A stretch of DNA of 12,186 bases from an uncultured Faecalibacterium sp. (GCA_900772565.1 CAAHET010000045.1:1-12186); one strand, 5' to 3'; counted from the stretch's first letter, positions 1 to 7,919 are shown. Numbers and translations are program-made. Notes: generated by a model not told the origin, from the letters alone.

Positions 1-43
1 CGGAGAGAACGCTCCGTGCGGCGGAAATGAGGGAAAAACCGAT

Positions 44-2128
44 ATGAAATACGCAAGCAACAACATCCGCAATATTCTGATTGCCGGCCATGCCGGCAGC
101 GGCAAGACCACGCTGACCGAAGCGCTGGTCTATTTTTCGGGCGCTGCCGAGCGTATGGGCCGGGTTGAGGACGGCACCACGATTTCGGACTTTGATCCCG
201 AGGAAGCAAAGCGCAAGGCCAGCCTGTCGGCTTCCGTTGTGCCGGTGGAGTACGAGGGCATCAAGTACAACCTGATCGATGCACCGGGTCTGTTTGACTT
301 TGAAGCAGGCGAGTACGAGGGCATCCGCGCTGCCGAGAGCGTGCTGGTGTGCGTGTCCGGCCGCAGCGGCGTTACCGTGGGCGCAGAAAAGGCATTCCAG
401 CTTGCCCGCAAGAACGGCAAGGCCACCATGGTGTTCGTCTCCAAGTGTGATCTGGAAAACGCCAACTACTTCAAGATCCTTGAGGACATGAAGATCCGCT
501 TCGGCTCCACCGTCTGTCCCTGTGTCGTGCCTGCAAAGCTGGATGACGGCACCCCCGTGTACATCAACCTGTTCAGCCAGAAGGCCTTCAAGTACGAGGG
601 CGGCAAGCAGATCCAGGTGGACCTGCCGGACATTGGCCACCGCTTCCAGGGCCTGATCGAGGCTATGAGCGAGGCCATTGCAGAAACCGACGATGAGCTG
701 ATGGAAAAGTTCTTCGGCGGCGAGCCCTTTACCACCGAGGAGATCGTAGAGGGTATGCGCAAGGGCGTTAAGGACGGCCTGATCACTCCCGTGTTCTGCG
801 GCAGCGCCGTGAACATGCAGGCACTGGATATGCTGCTGTTCAATATGCACAAGCTGCTGCCCAGCCCGGAGCACGAGACCAGCACGCTGGCCGAGGATGC
901 CAACGGCGAACCGGTGGAGCTGCACTGCACCGAGGACGAGCCCACTGCCGCCTACGTCTTTAAGACTGTGGCTGACCCGTTTGTGGGCAAGCTGAGCTAT
1001 CTGCGTGTCATCAGCGGCAAGGTGACCGCAGGCGAACCGCTGACCAACGCCCGCACCGGCGAGGTGGAAAAGATCACCAAGCCCCTGACCGTCCTTGGCA
1101 AGAAGCAGATCGAAAACGACGGCATCGGTGCCGGTGATATCGGCGCTGTGGCAAAGCTGGTGAGCGCAAAGACCGGCGATACCCTGTGCGATGCAGACCG
1201 CGTGGTCAAGCTGCCTGCGCCTGTGTTCCCCAAGCCCAGCCTGTTCATGGCCGTTACTGTGGCCAAGAAGGGCGACGAGGGCAAGATCTCCAGCGCACTG
1301 GCACGCCTGATGGAAGAGGATCCCACCCTGTGCTACATCAACAACGCCGAGACCCATCAGCAGGTCATCGGCGGCTTGGGTGAGCAGCATCTGGACGTGG
1401 TCAAGGCCAAGCTGAAGAACAAGTTCGGCGTGGAGATCGGTCTGGAAGCACCCCGCATTGCCTACCGCGAGTCCATCCGCAAGGCCTGCCAGAAGCAGGG
1501 ACGCCATAAGAAGCAGACCGGCGGCCACGGCCAGTTCGGTGACGTTATCATCAACTTCGAGCCCTGCGACAGCGAGCAGGTGATGTTTGAGGAGAAGGTG
1601 TTCGGCGGCAGCGTGCCCAAGAACTTCTTCCCCGCCGTGGAAAAGGGCGTGCGTCTGGCTGCCGAAAAGGGTGTGCTGGCCGGTTACCCTGTGGTCGGCC
1701 TGAAGGCTACCCTGCTGGACGGCAGCTACCACCCGGTGGACAGCTCTGAAATGGCCTTTATCATGGCTGCAAAGCTGGCCTACAAGGCCGCTATGCCGGA
1801 GGCCGGCCCCGTCATTCTGGAGCCCATCCACACCCTGAAGGCTCATGTGCCCAACGACAACACCGGCGACATCATGGGCGATGTGACCAAGCGCCGTGGC
1901 CGCGTGCTGGGCATGGAGCCGGACGAGGACGGCTTGCAGACCATCATCGCCGAGGTGCCGCTGGCTGAGCTTGCAAACTTTACCACCTTTATCCGGCAGA
2001 CCACGCAGGGCCGCGGCTGGTTCACCACCGAGTTTGCCCGCTACGAGACCCTGCCCGAGATGCTGGTGCCTGCTGTTGTGGAGCAGGCCAAGAAACTGGG
2101 CAATTTGGACGAGGCCGCAGATGACTGA
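44..2128 (+). CDS. EF-G-like translational GTPase, EF-G-2 type
   Basis: This 694-residue protein has the full length and domain order of elongation factor G: a GTPase domain, a beta-barrel domain II and domains III to V. The P-loop is GHAGSGKTT (residues 15-23), not the AHIDAGKTT of housekeeping EF-G. The G3 motif is DAPG (79-82) instead of DTPG, the G4 motif is SKCD (133-136) instead of NKxD, and the RGITI-type switch I segment is missing. Domain IV keeps the QTGGHGQFGD block and the VDSSE tip loop that contacts the ribosome in this family. These features match the EF-G-2 paralogue type known from Thermus and many Firmicutes, which is distinct from the fusA product of the str operon. It probably binds the ribosome and hydrolyses GTP in the cytoplasm, but the cellular role of this paralogue is poorly defined. 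The start at ATG 44 follows a purine-rich TGAGGGA (28-34). The gene is complete and is followed by a strong terminator, so it is probably transcribed alone or as the last gene of a unit to the left. Confidence 0.93.
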   Translation: MKYASNNIRNILIAGHAGSGKTTLTEALVYFSGAAERMGRVEDGTTISDFDPEEAKRKASLSASVVPVEYEGIKYNLIDAPGLFDFEAGEYEGIRAAESVLVCVSGRSGVTVGAEKAFQLARKNGKATMVFVSKCDLENANYFKILEDMKIRFGSTVCPCVVPAKLDDGTPVYINLFSQKAFKYEGGKQIQVDLPDIGHRFQGLIEAMSEAIAETDDELMEKFFGGEPFTTEEIVEGMRKGVKDGLITPVFCGSAVNMQALDMLLFNMHKLLPSPEHETSTLAEDANGEPVELHCTEDEPTAAYVFKTVADPFVGKLSYLRVISGKVTAGEPLTNARTGEVEKITKPLTVLGKKQIENDGIGAGDIGAVAKLVSAKTGDTLCDADRVVKLPAPVFPKPSLFMAVTVAKKGDEGKISSALARLMEEDPTLCYINNAETHQQVIGGLGEQHLDVVKAKLKNKFGVEIGLEAPRIAYRESIRKACQKQGRHKKQTGGHGQFGDVIINFEPCDSEQVMFEEKVFGGSVPKNFFPAVEKGVRLAAEKGVLAGYPVVGLKATLLDGSYHPVDSSEMAFIMAAKLAYKAAMPEAGPVILEPIHTLKAHVPNDNTGDIMGDVTKRRGRVLGMEPDEDGLQTIIAEVPLAELANFTTFIRQTTQGRGWFTTEFARYETLPEMLVPAVVEQAKKLGNLDEAADD

Positions 2129-2158
2129 GCCCTGAGCCCTTGATTTGACATTTTCCCG

Positions 2159-2204
2159 AGTCCCCGCTGACACTTTTTTCCCTCTGTCAGCGGGGGCTTT
2201 TTTT
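2159..2204 (+). terminator. Rho-independent terminator of the EF-G-like gene
   Basis: CCCCGCTGACA (2162-2172) pairs perfectly with TGTCAGCGGGG (2185-2195) around a 12-nt loop. The stem can be extended outward by about three pairs, one of them G-U, and is followed by seven T residues (2198-2204). It lies 31 bp after the stop codon of the EF-G-like gene and separates it from the promoter of the next unit. Confidence 0.93.
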
Positions 2205-2296
2205 GCGTCCGCGGCGAGTCTGCCCTTGACGAAACTACCAAAAGAACGGGCGGAAATTTGGTGACTAAGTTTTTTACTAGAATTTTTGACAAATGG

Positions 2297-2331
2297 TTTA
2301 CACTGTGCTGGAAATGATGGTATTATATAAT
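2297..2331 (+). promoter_or_regulatory. Sigma-A-type promoter with extended -10 for the lipoprotein/GGDEF-EAL unit
   Basis: TTTACA (2297-2302) is followed after 18 bp by TATTAT (2321-2326), with TGG directly upstream as an extended -10 element. A second overlapping box, TATAAT (2326-2331), would sit 23 bp from TTTACA. A perfect TTGACA at 2286-2291 is too far from either box to be the partner. Transcription would start near 2333, giving a leader of about 50 nt. The surroundings are AT-rich, in contrast to the coding DNA. Confidence 0.7.
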
Positions 2332-2367
2332 AGGTATATTAGAGCGTGGAATGTGCCCACGCGCTCC

Positions 2368-2374
2368 GGGAGGA
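2368..2374 (+). promoter_or_regulatory. Ribosome binding site fixing the lipoprotein start
   Basis: GGGAGGA lies 7 nt before ATG 2382. This favours that start over an in-frame GTG at 2346, which has no such site and would put 12 extra residues ahead of the signal peptide. Confidence 0.8.
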
Positions 2375-2381
2375 ATACAGG

Positions 2382-3797
2382 ATGAAAAACAAGATCTCGC
2401 GCCGCAGCTTTCTGGCGGCGGCTGCGGTCTCGGCGGCGGCACTGGCAGTGTCCGGCTGCGATGCAAAAACGAGCAAAAAAGAAGTGACCGACATCACGGT
2501 GTGGAACTACTACAACGGCGACCAGCTGGAAAGCTTCAACCGCCTTGTGAGCACTTTCAACGAGACCATCGGCAAGGAAAAGGGCATCCGGGTGACGGGC
2601 TTCAGTCAGGGAGCGGTGAACGATCTGGAAGCCAACGTGATGGACGCTGCCGTGGGTAAGGTGGGCTCTGCGGAGATGCCCAACGTTGTTGCCGCCTACG
2701 CGGATATCGCTTACCGGCTGGATCAGATGGGCATGGTGGTGGATCTGAAGGACTACCTGACCGAGGACGAAAAGGATGCCTTTGTACCTGGCTATATCAC
2801 CGAGGGCGATTTTGACGGCAATGGCAGTATAAAGATTTTTCCGGTGGCAAAATCCACCGAGCTGATGTTCTTTAACGATACCGACTGGCAGCGGTTTGCG
2901 AAAGATACTTCTGTGCGTTATAGCGACCTTTCTACCATAGAAGGCGTGACGGCAGTAGCAGAGCAGTACTACAACTGGTCCGGCGGCAAGGCGCTGTTTG
3001 GCCGGGACGCGCTGGCAAACTATATGCTTGTGGGCGCAAAGCAGCTGGGCTGCGAGATCTTTACGGTGCACAACGGCAAAATGACCCTGCACTTTGACCA
3101 TGATGTGGTGCGTAAGCTGTGGGATAACTACTATGTGCCCTTTGTCAAGGGGTATTTTGCCGCCAACGGCCGCTTCCGCAGTGACGATGTAAAAACCGGC
3201 GCATTGCTGGGCAGTGTGGGCTCCTGTTCTAGCGCTACCTTCTTTCCCAAACAGGTCATGCCGGGAGATAATCAGGTCCATGATATCGAGATGAAGGTGC
3301 TGCCTGCGCCCCGATTTGCCGGGGGCGAAAAGGTGGCGGTGCAGCAGGGTGCCGGTATGGTCGTCATCACCGGCACCGAGGACAAGATCCGCAGCGCAGT
3401 TACTTTTTTAAAATGGTTCATCGAACCGCAGAATAATATTGCCTTCTCGGTGGGGTCGGGCTATCTGCCGGTGACCATCGCCGCCAACGACATGGACGCT
3501 ATTCGCGAAAGCGGCTTGGAGCTGACCGACAACATGGAGCAGGTTCTTTCCGGCGCGGTGGAAACGGTGCGCAAAAACGAGCTGTACACCCCCGCAGCGT
3601 TTGCAGGCGGCAGCGCAGCCCGCAAGGTGCTGGAATACTGCATGGGTGATCAGGCCAGTGCAGACCGGGACACGGTGCTGGAGCGCATTGCCGCAGGCCA
3701 GAGCGTGGAAGCAGCTAAGGCGGAGTTTTTGACCGACGACTATTTTGAGGCGTGGTATCAGGCTACCCTTACGCAGCTACAGCAGTACGAGGGCTGA
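2382..3797 (+). CDS. Extracellular solute-binding lipoprotein (ABC-type, carbohydrate-binding fold)
   Basis: This 471-residue protein has an N-terminal signal SRRSFL (residues 6-11), an alanine-rich hydrophobic stretch and a lipobox VSGC with the lipidated cysteine at 26. It should be anchored to the outer face of the membrane. The twin arginines followed by x-F-L resemble a Tat signal. The mature part opens with ITVWNYYNGDQ, typical of family 1-type solute-binding proteins, and the length fits that family. No permease or ATPase gene accompanies it. The next gene, 35 bp downstream in the same direction and with no terminator between, encodes a membrane GGDEF-EAL protein with an extracellular sensor domain. 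I infer that the binding protein may present a ligand, perhaps a sugar or oligosaccharide, to that sensor. It could instead serve a transporter encoded elsewhere. The ligand cannot be read from the sequence. ATG 2382 is chosen because of the GGGAGGA site and the signal peptide. Confidence 0.9.
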   Translation: MKNKISRRSFLAAAAVSAAALAVSGCDAKTSKKEVTDITVWNYYNGDQLESFNRLVSTFNETIGKEKGIRVTGFSQGAVNDLEANVMDAAVGKVGSAEMPNVVAAYADIAYRLDQMGMVVDLKDYLTEDEKDAFVPGYITEGDFDGNGSIKIFPVAKSTELMFFNDTDWQRFAKDTSVRYSDLSTIEGVTAVAEQYYNWSGGKALFGRDALANYMLVGAKQLGCEIFTVHNGKMTLHFDHDVVRKLWDNYYVPFVKGYFAANGRFRSDDVKTGALLGSVGSCSSATFFPKQVMPGDNQVHDIEMKVLPAPRFAGGEKVAVQQGAGMVVITGTEDKIRSAVTFLKWFIEPQNNIAFSVGSGYLPVTIAANDMDAIRESGLELTDNMEQVLSGAVETVRKNELYTPAAFAGGSAARKVLEYCMGDQASADRDTVLERIAAGQSVEAAKAEFLTDDYFEAWYQATLTQLQQYEG

Positions 3798-3832
3798 GCA
3801 CCCGGGAAAAAGATGGAAAGGGGGGCAGGACG

Positions 3833-6800
3833 ATGTTTGATGGATGGAAGAAGCGCCGCCAGCAACGCTTGGAAAACAGACCGGAACGAACGGTGTTTTA
3901 CAATATTTTTGCCACCATGATGCTGGTGCTGACGGTGGAGCTGGTGCTGGCGGTCGCCAGTATCTTTGTCACCGACGTGACCGGGCAGCTGGACGAAAAC
4001 GCCAAGGACCTGCTTACCATGCAGGTGCACAATCGCGCCGGCTATGTGGAGGATATCCTGCAGGATGCGCAGAATCTGGAACAGTTGAGTGAAAAGATCA
4101 ACGCCACCACCCAGCAGATGCTGAAAAATGGAGATATCTCACTGGATACGCTGGATAAGAGCAGTGAGCAGAGCGATGCACTGCTGGTGACCATTGCCCC
4201 GCAGCTTTTGAAAACTCTGCGGGCAAAGAAGGTGACCGGTATCTTCATTATGCTGAATACCCATGATCTGGACACCTGTGAGGTGGGCAAAAAAATCCCC
4301 GGCATCTATCTGCGGGATCTGGACCCGGATGCCCGCCCCTCGGAGCGCAACGGCGACCTTTTGCTGGAACGCGCCAGCGCCACAGTGGTAAAAAAACTGG
4401 GCATCGGCACGGATAAGGGCTGGCAGCCCGCTTTCCCTTATCAGGGCAATACAAAGGGCGGCATCCTGCGCACGGTGTTTCAGACCGCGTATAAGGATGG
4501 CGCCAGCCTTTCGGCGGAAAACTATGGCCGCTGGACCACCAGCTCCTACTGTCTGGCAGGGGACGACCGGCACGCCATTGCCTACTCGATGCCGCTGATC
4601 CTGCCGGACGGCACGGTATACGGCGTGGTGGGCGTGGAGCTGCTTACCGAGTATCTGCAGACCAAACTGCCTTTCACAGAGCTGGACGAGGACAAGGCGG
4701 GTACGTATTTCATTGCGTCCACCACCGATGCACTGACGGATGGCGTGCTCACCCTGCGCAAAACCGTGACCTCCGGCGAGGATTTGGTAACGGCGGATGC
4801 ACCGCAGGGCGTTCTGAACTGCCGCTGCGATGATGACGGGGATCATTGGCTGGAACTGGGCGATAAGCGCTACTATACGGTATTAGAGCCGCTTCAGCTG
4901 TATAACCGCAATGCGCCCTTTGCCGCTGAGCAATGGTTTCTGGCAGGTGCCATGGAGCAGTCGGTACTGCTGGCCTTTTCTAACGGGGTGCGCGTGGTGT
5001 TGCTGGTCACCATACTGGTCACGCTGGTGCTGAGCATTTGCGGCAGCCTGTTGGTCTCGGTGCGTTTGGCCATGCCTATTGACCAGTTGTACCGCGAGGT
5101 GGTGGATGCGCAGGAGAAAAAGACTTTCCCCCGCCTGTCTCGCACCGGTATCCGGGAGGTGGATCGCTTTGCCGAGACCATTACGGAGCTGAATAAGGAG
5201 CTGGTGACCAACTCCACCAAGTTTTTGCGCATTATGGATATGGCCAGTGTGGAGATCGGCGGCTACGAGCTGCGCACCGACACCGGCAGTGTGTTCGTGA
5301 CCGATAATTTCTTCTCGCTGCTGGGCAAGCCCGGCATCACGGGCAAGCCGCTGAGCGTGCGCCGCTTCGAGGAGGTGCTCAAGGGCATCCGGGAAAAAAC
5401 TCCCTGCGCCCGCACCGCCGAAGGGGACGAGCTGCTGACCATCCAACAGCCGGACGGGGTGCGGTACATCATGCTGCGCAGCACCATCGAGGGGCACGCC
5501 AAGATCGGCCTTGCCGAGGACGTGACCGCCACCGTGCTGGAACGGAAGCGCATCGAGCACGAGCGCGATTACGATATCCTGACCGGGCTGTATAACCGGC
5601 AGGCCTTCAACCGGGTGTGCACGGAACTGTTCGCCCAGCCGGAGCGCATGGGCGTGGCGGCGCTGTTGATGATGGACCTTGATAACCTCAAGCATATCAA
5701 CGATACCTATGGCCACGACTGGGGCGACCAGTATATCCACCGCACCGGCCAGTGCCTGCGGGAGAATACCCCTGCCGGGACGGTCTGCGCCCGCCTTTCC
5801 GGCGACGAGTTCCTTGTGCTGTTCCACGGCTACCGCAGCCGGGATGAGGTGCGGGAAAAGATCGACCACCTGAGCAAGGCCATGCAGCAAAGCGTGGCGC
5901 TGCTGCCCAGCGGCAACGCTTTGCACATCAGCCTTTCCGGCGGCATTGCATGGTACCCGGACGATGGGCAGGACTGGGAAACGCTGAAAAAATACGCCGA
6001 CTTTGCCATGTATCAGGTCAAACACGCTGAAAAAGGCCGGGTGGAGGAGTTTGACATCGGGGTGTACAACCGCGAAGCCTACGCCGAGCGCACCCGCCGG
6101 GAGTTCCGGCAGCTGCTCAGCAATGCGCAGGTGTTCTACTGCTTCCAGCCTATCTTCTCGGCGCGCAGCGGCAAGGTTGTCGCCTACGAGGCGCTGATGC
6201 GCTCCGACCTGCCCACCCTGCGCTCCCCGGCCACCATCATGAAGCTGGCACGGGAGCAGGGTGCCCTGTACGAGATCGAGCGCATTACCTTTACCAAGGC
6301 GCTGGAGACCTTTGACAGCCTGTGCCGGGCGGGCAGTGTGTCCGAGGAGGCCATGATCTTTATCAACTCCATCGCCAGCACCTGCCTGACGCAGGCGGAC
6401 ATCGAATATCTGGACAGCCGCTGGCACGAGCTGCGCCGCCGCATGGTCATCGAGATCACGGAGGAAGAGGCTATCGACCATGAAGCCTTGGAGATAAAGC
6501 GCGGCTCGCCGGGCGCATCCGGGATGTTTGCGCTGGACGATTACGGCAGCGGCTATTCCAACGAGAATACCCTGCTGGAGCTTGCGCCCCGGTTTATCAA
6601 GGTGGATATTGCCATCATCCGGGGCATCGACACCTCGCCGGATAAGCAGCAGATCCTGAAAAATGTGGTGGCTTACGCCCACCCCCGCAGCATGAAGATC
6701 GTTGCCGAGGGCATAGAGACCGCCGCCGAGCTGCGCACGGTCATTGAGCTGGGCGCAGATGGTCTGCAAGGCTATTTTCTGGCACGCCCGGCCATTGTGC

Positions 6801-6865
6801 CGGGGGCAATTGCGCCGGAGGCAGCTGCGATCATCCGGGAGTTACAGCGCCGGAAAAAAGACTAA
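3833..6865 (+). CDS. Membrane c-di-GMP signalling protein: Cache-like sensor, PAS-like, GGDEF and EAL domains
   Basis: The protein has 1010 residues from ATG 3833, preceded by AAAGGGGGG at 3818-3825; a longer in-frame start at 3752 would overlap the lipoprotein gene and has less support. A basic N-terminus leads to membrane segment 1 (about 22-46). An extracellular region (about 47-387) carries a Cache-type signature, YSMPLILPDGTVYGVVGVEL (251-270). Membrane segment 2 (about 388-410) is followed by a HAMP-like linker and a PAS-like region (about 455-570). The GGDEF domain (about 577-740) has DILTGLYNR, the DLDNLKHINDTYGH block and an SGDEF active loop (656-660), a variant compatible with cyclase activity. 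No RxxD inhibitory site precedes it. The EAL domain (about 765-1005) keeps E786, N845, E874, D902, D903, K923, E959 and Q979, the set expected of an active c-di-GMP phosphodiesterase. The protein could therefore make, degrade or switch between making and degrading c-di-GMP in response to an extracellular ligand. Which activity dominates is not visible. Confidence 0.93.
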   Translation: MFDGWKKRRQQRLENRPERTVFYNIFATMMLVLTVELVLAVASIFVTDVTGQLDENAKDLLTMQVHNRAGYVEDILQDAQNLEQLSEKINATTQQMLKNGDISLDTLDKSSEQSDALLVTIAPQLLKTLRAKKVTGIFIMLNTHDLDTCEVGKKIPGIYLRDLDPDARPSERNGDLLLERASATVVKKLGIGTDKGWQPAFPYQGNTKGGILRTVFQTAYKDGASLSAENYGRWTTSSYCLAGDDRHAIAYSMPLILPDGTVYGVVGVELLTEYLQTKLPFTELDEDKAGTYFIASTTDALTDGVLTLRKTVTSGEDLVTADAPQGVLNCRCDDDGDHWLELGDKRYYTVLEPLQLYNRNAPFAAEQWFLAGAMEQSVLLAFSNGVRVVLLVTILVTLVLSICGSLLVSVRLAMPIDQLYREVVDAQEKKTFPRLSRTGIREVDRFAETITELNKELVTNSTKFLRIMDMASVEIGGYELRTDTGSVFVTDNFFSLLGKPGITGKPLSVRRFEEVLKGIREKTPCARTAEGDELLTIQQPDGVRYIMLRSTIEGHAKIGLAEDVTATVLERKRIEHERDYDILTGLYNRQAFNRVCTELFAQPERMGVAALLMMDLDNLKHINDTYGHDWGDQYIHRTGQCLRENTPAGTVCARLSGDEFLVLFHGYRSRDEVREKIDHLSKAMQQSVALLPSGNALHISLSGGIAWYPDDGQDWETLKKYADFAMYQVKHAEKGRVEEFDIGVYNREAYAERTRREFRQLLSNAQVFYCFQPIFSARSGKVVAYEALMRSDLPTLRSPATIMKLAREQGALYEIERITFTKALETFDSLCRAGSVSEEAMIFINSIASTCLTQADIEYLDSRWHELRRRMVIEITEEEAIDHEALEIKRGSPGASGMFALDDYGSGYSNENTLLELAPRFIKVDIAIIRGIDTSPDKQQILKNVVAYAHPRSMKIVAEGIETAAELRTVIELGADGLQGYFLARPAIVPGAIAPEAAAIIRELQRRKKD

Positions 6866-6873
6866 AATATAAG

Positions 6874-6907
6874 CCCTCCCGGGCGCTGCGGCGCTGGGAG
6901 GGTTTTT
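6874..6907 (+). terminator. Rho-independent terminator or attenuator between the GGDEF-EAL and GTPase genes
   Basis: CCCTCCC (6874-6880) pairs with GGGAGGG (6896-6902). An inner GCGC/GCGC stem (6883-6886 with 6891-6894) closes a TGCG loop, and five T residues follow. It lies 8 bp after the stop of the GGDEF-EAL gene and only 5 bp before the ribosome binding site of the next gene. No promoter fits between the hairpin and that gene, so the hairpin is also the leader structure of any transcript that reads the GTPase. Confidence 0.82.
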
Positions 6908-6926
6908 GCAACGGAGGTAAATAGAT

Positions 6927-7865
6927 ATGGTTCAGGTAGACCTGATCACCGGTTTTTTGGGCGCAGGCAAGACCACTTTCCTGCGCCGGTATGTGCGGTA
7001 TCTGGTACAGCAGGGGCATAAGGTGTGTATTCTGGAAAATGATTTCGGCGCAGTAAATGTGGATGCCATGCTGGTGCAGGAGGTGCTGGGTCCGGGCTGC
7101 GATGTGGAGACCATCAGCGGCGGCTGTGATTGCGACACCCACCAGCGCCGGATGCGCACCAAGCTCATCGCCATGGCCATGCGCGGCTTTGACCGGGTAG
7201 TGGTAGAGCCCAGCGGTATCTTTGACGTGGATGAGTTTTTCGATATCCTGCGGGACGACCCGCTGGACCGGTGGTACCAGCTTGGCAGCGTCATCGCCAT
7301 CGTGGACGCCCTGCTGCCGGAGACACTTTCGCCGCAGGCAGAGTACCTGCTGGCTTCCGAGACCATGAACGCGGGCCGTGTGCTGCTGAGCCGCGCCCAG
7401 CTGGCAGCGCCCGCCCAGTGCACCGCCGCCGCTGCCCACTTGGAGCGTGCACTGGAAGCCGCAAAATCCTCCCGCCGCTTTGCACCGGGGGAAATTGTTG
7501 CCAAGGACTGGGATGCCCTGACCAATGCCGACCTTGCTGCCCTTGCCGCCTGCGGCTACCGGCAGGCCAGCTGCGAAAAGCTGCATTTTGACCAGCACGC
7601 AGCCTTCAGCTCCCTTTGCTTTTTGGAACTGCACCTCACCCCGGAGCAGCTACAAGCCGCCGCACAGCGGCTGTTCAACGCGCCGGAGTGCGGGCGGGTG
7701 CTGCGGGTCAAGGGCTTTGCGCCCACCCCGGCGGGCGGCTGGCTGGAACTGAACGCCACTGCCGCCGGCTGCACCCTTGCACCCATCCCGCAGGGGCAGG
7801 AGGTAGTCATCGTTATCGGTGAAGCGCTGGACAAAGCCGCTATTGAAGCAAGCCTGAAGGGGTGA
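6927..7865 (+). CDS. CobW/G3E-family P-loop GTPase
   Basis: This 312-residue cytoplasmic protein has the N-terminal G-domain and C-terminal CobW domain of the G3E family, whose members act as metal chaperones or metallocentre insertases (CobW, HypB, UreG, ZNG1/YeiR types). Visible motifs are the Walker A GFLGAGKTT (9-17), ENDFG (38-42) in the switch region, and EPSGIFD (94-100). The C-terminal segment has RVKGFAPTPAGGW, like the CobW C-terminal domain. Two motifs are degenerate. The metal-binding CxCC site reads GGCDCD (65-70), leaving two cysteines with aspartates beside them. At the expected NKxD guanine-specificity position I see LLSRAQ (153-158). Metal binding and GTP preference are therefore uncertain, and a zinc, nickel or cobalt role should not be assumed. 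The start is well supported by GGAGGT (6914-6919) before ATG 6927. A Gfo/Idh/MocA gene follows after 54 bp with no terminator, suggesting co-transcription. Confidence 0.9.
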   Translation: MVQVDLITGFLGAGKTTFLRRYVRYLVQQGHKVCILENDFGAVNVDAMLVQEVLGPGCDVETISGGCDCDTHQRRMRTKLIAMAMRGFDRVVVEPSGIFDVDEFFDILRDDPLDRWYQLGSVIAIVDALLPETLSPQAEYLLASETMNAGRVLLSRAQLAAPAQCTAAAAHLERALEAAKSSRRFAPGEIVAKDWDALTNADLAALAACGYRQASCEKLHFDQHAAFSSLCFLELHLTPEQLQAAAQRLFNAPECGRVLRVKGFAPTPAGGWLELNATAAGCTLAPIPQGQEVVIVIGEALDKAAIEASLKG

Positions 7866-7919
7866 AAGGCAGTTTTCCCCCATAACAAAACACATTGTGG
7901 AAAAACAGGAGGGACCATC

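Noticed and set aside
1..16. CGGAG/CTCCG hairpin at the left edge
   Set aside because: It is five pairs at the window border with no T-run and no visible upstream gene, so its nature cannot be judged.
2298..3281. 327-codon open frame on the minus strand, opposite the lipoprotein gene
   Set aside because: It runs antisense to a well-supported gene, with no ribosome binding site or family motif, and its frame is explained by codon bias of the opposite strand.
4883..6769. Very long open frame (628 codons) on the minus strand, opposite the GGDEF-EAL gene
   Set aside because: It is a mirror of G/C-ended codons on the plus strand. The protein is low-complexity-like with no recognisable domain, and the plus frame has clear conserved motifs throughout.
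7872..7906. TTTTCC/GGAAAA pair in the gap between the GTPase and first oxidoreductase genes
   Set aside because: It is six A/T-rich pairs with a 20-nt loop and no T-run, too weak to call as a terminator or regulatory element.
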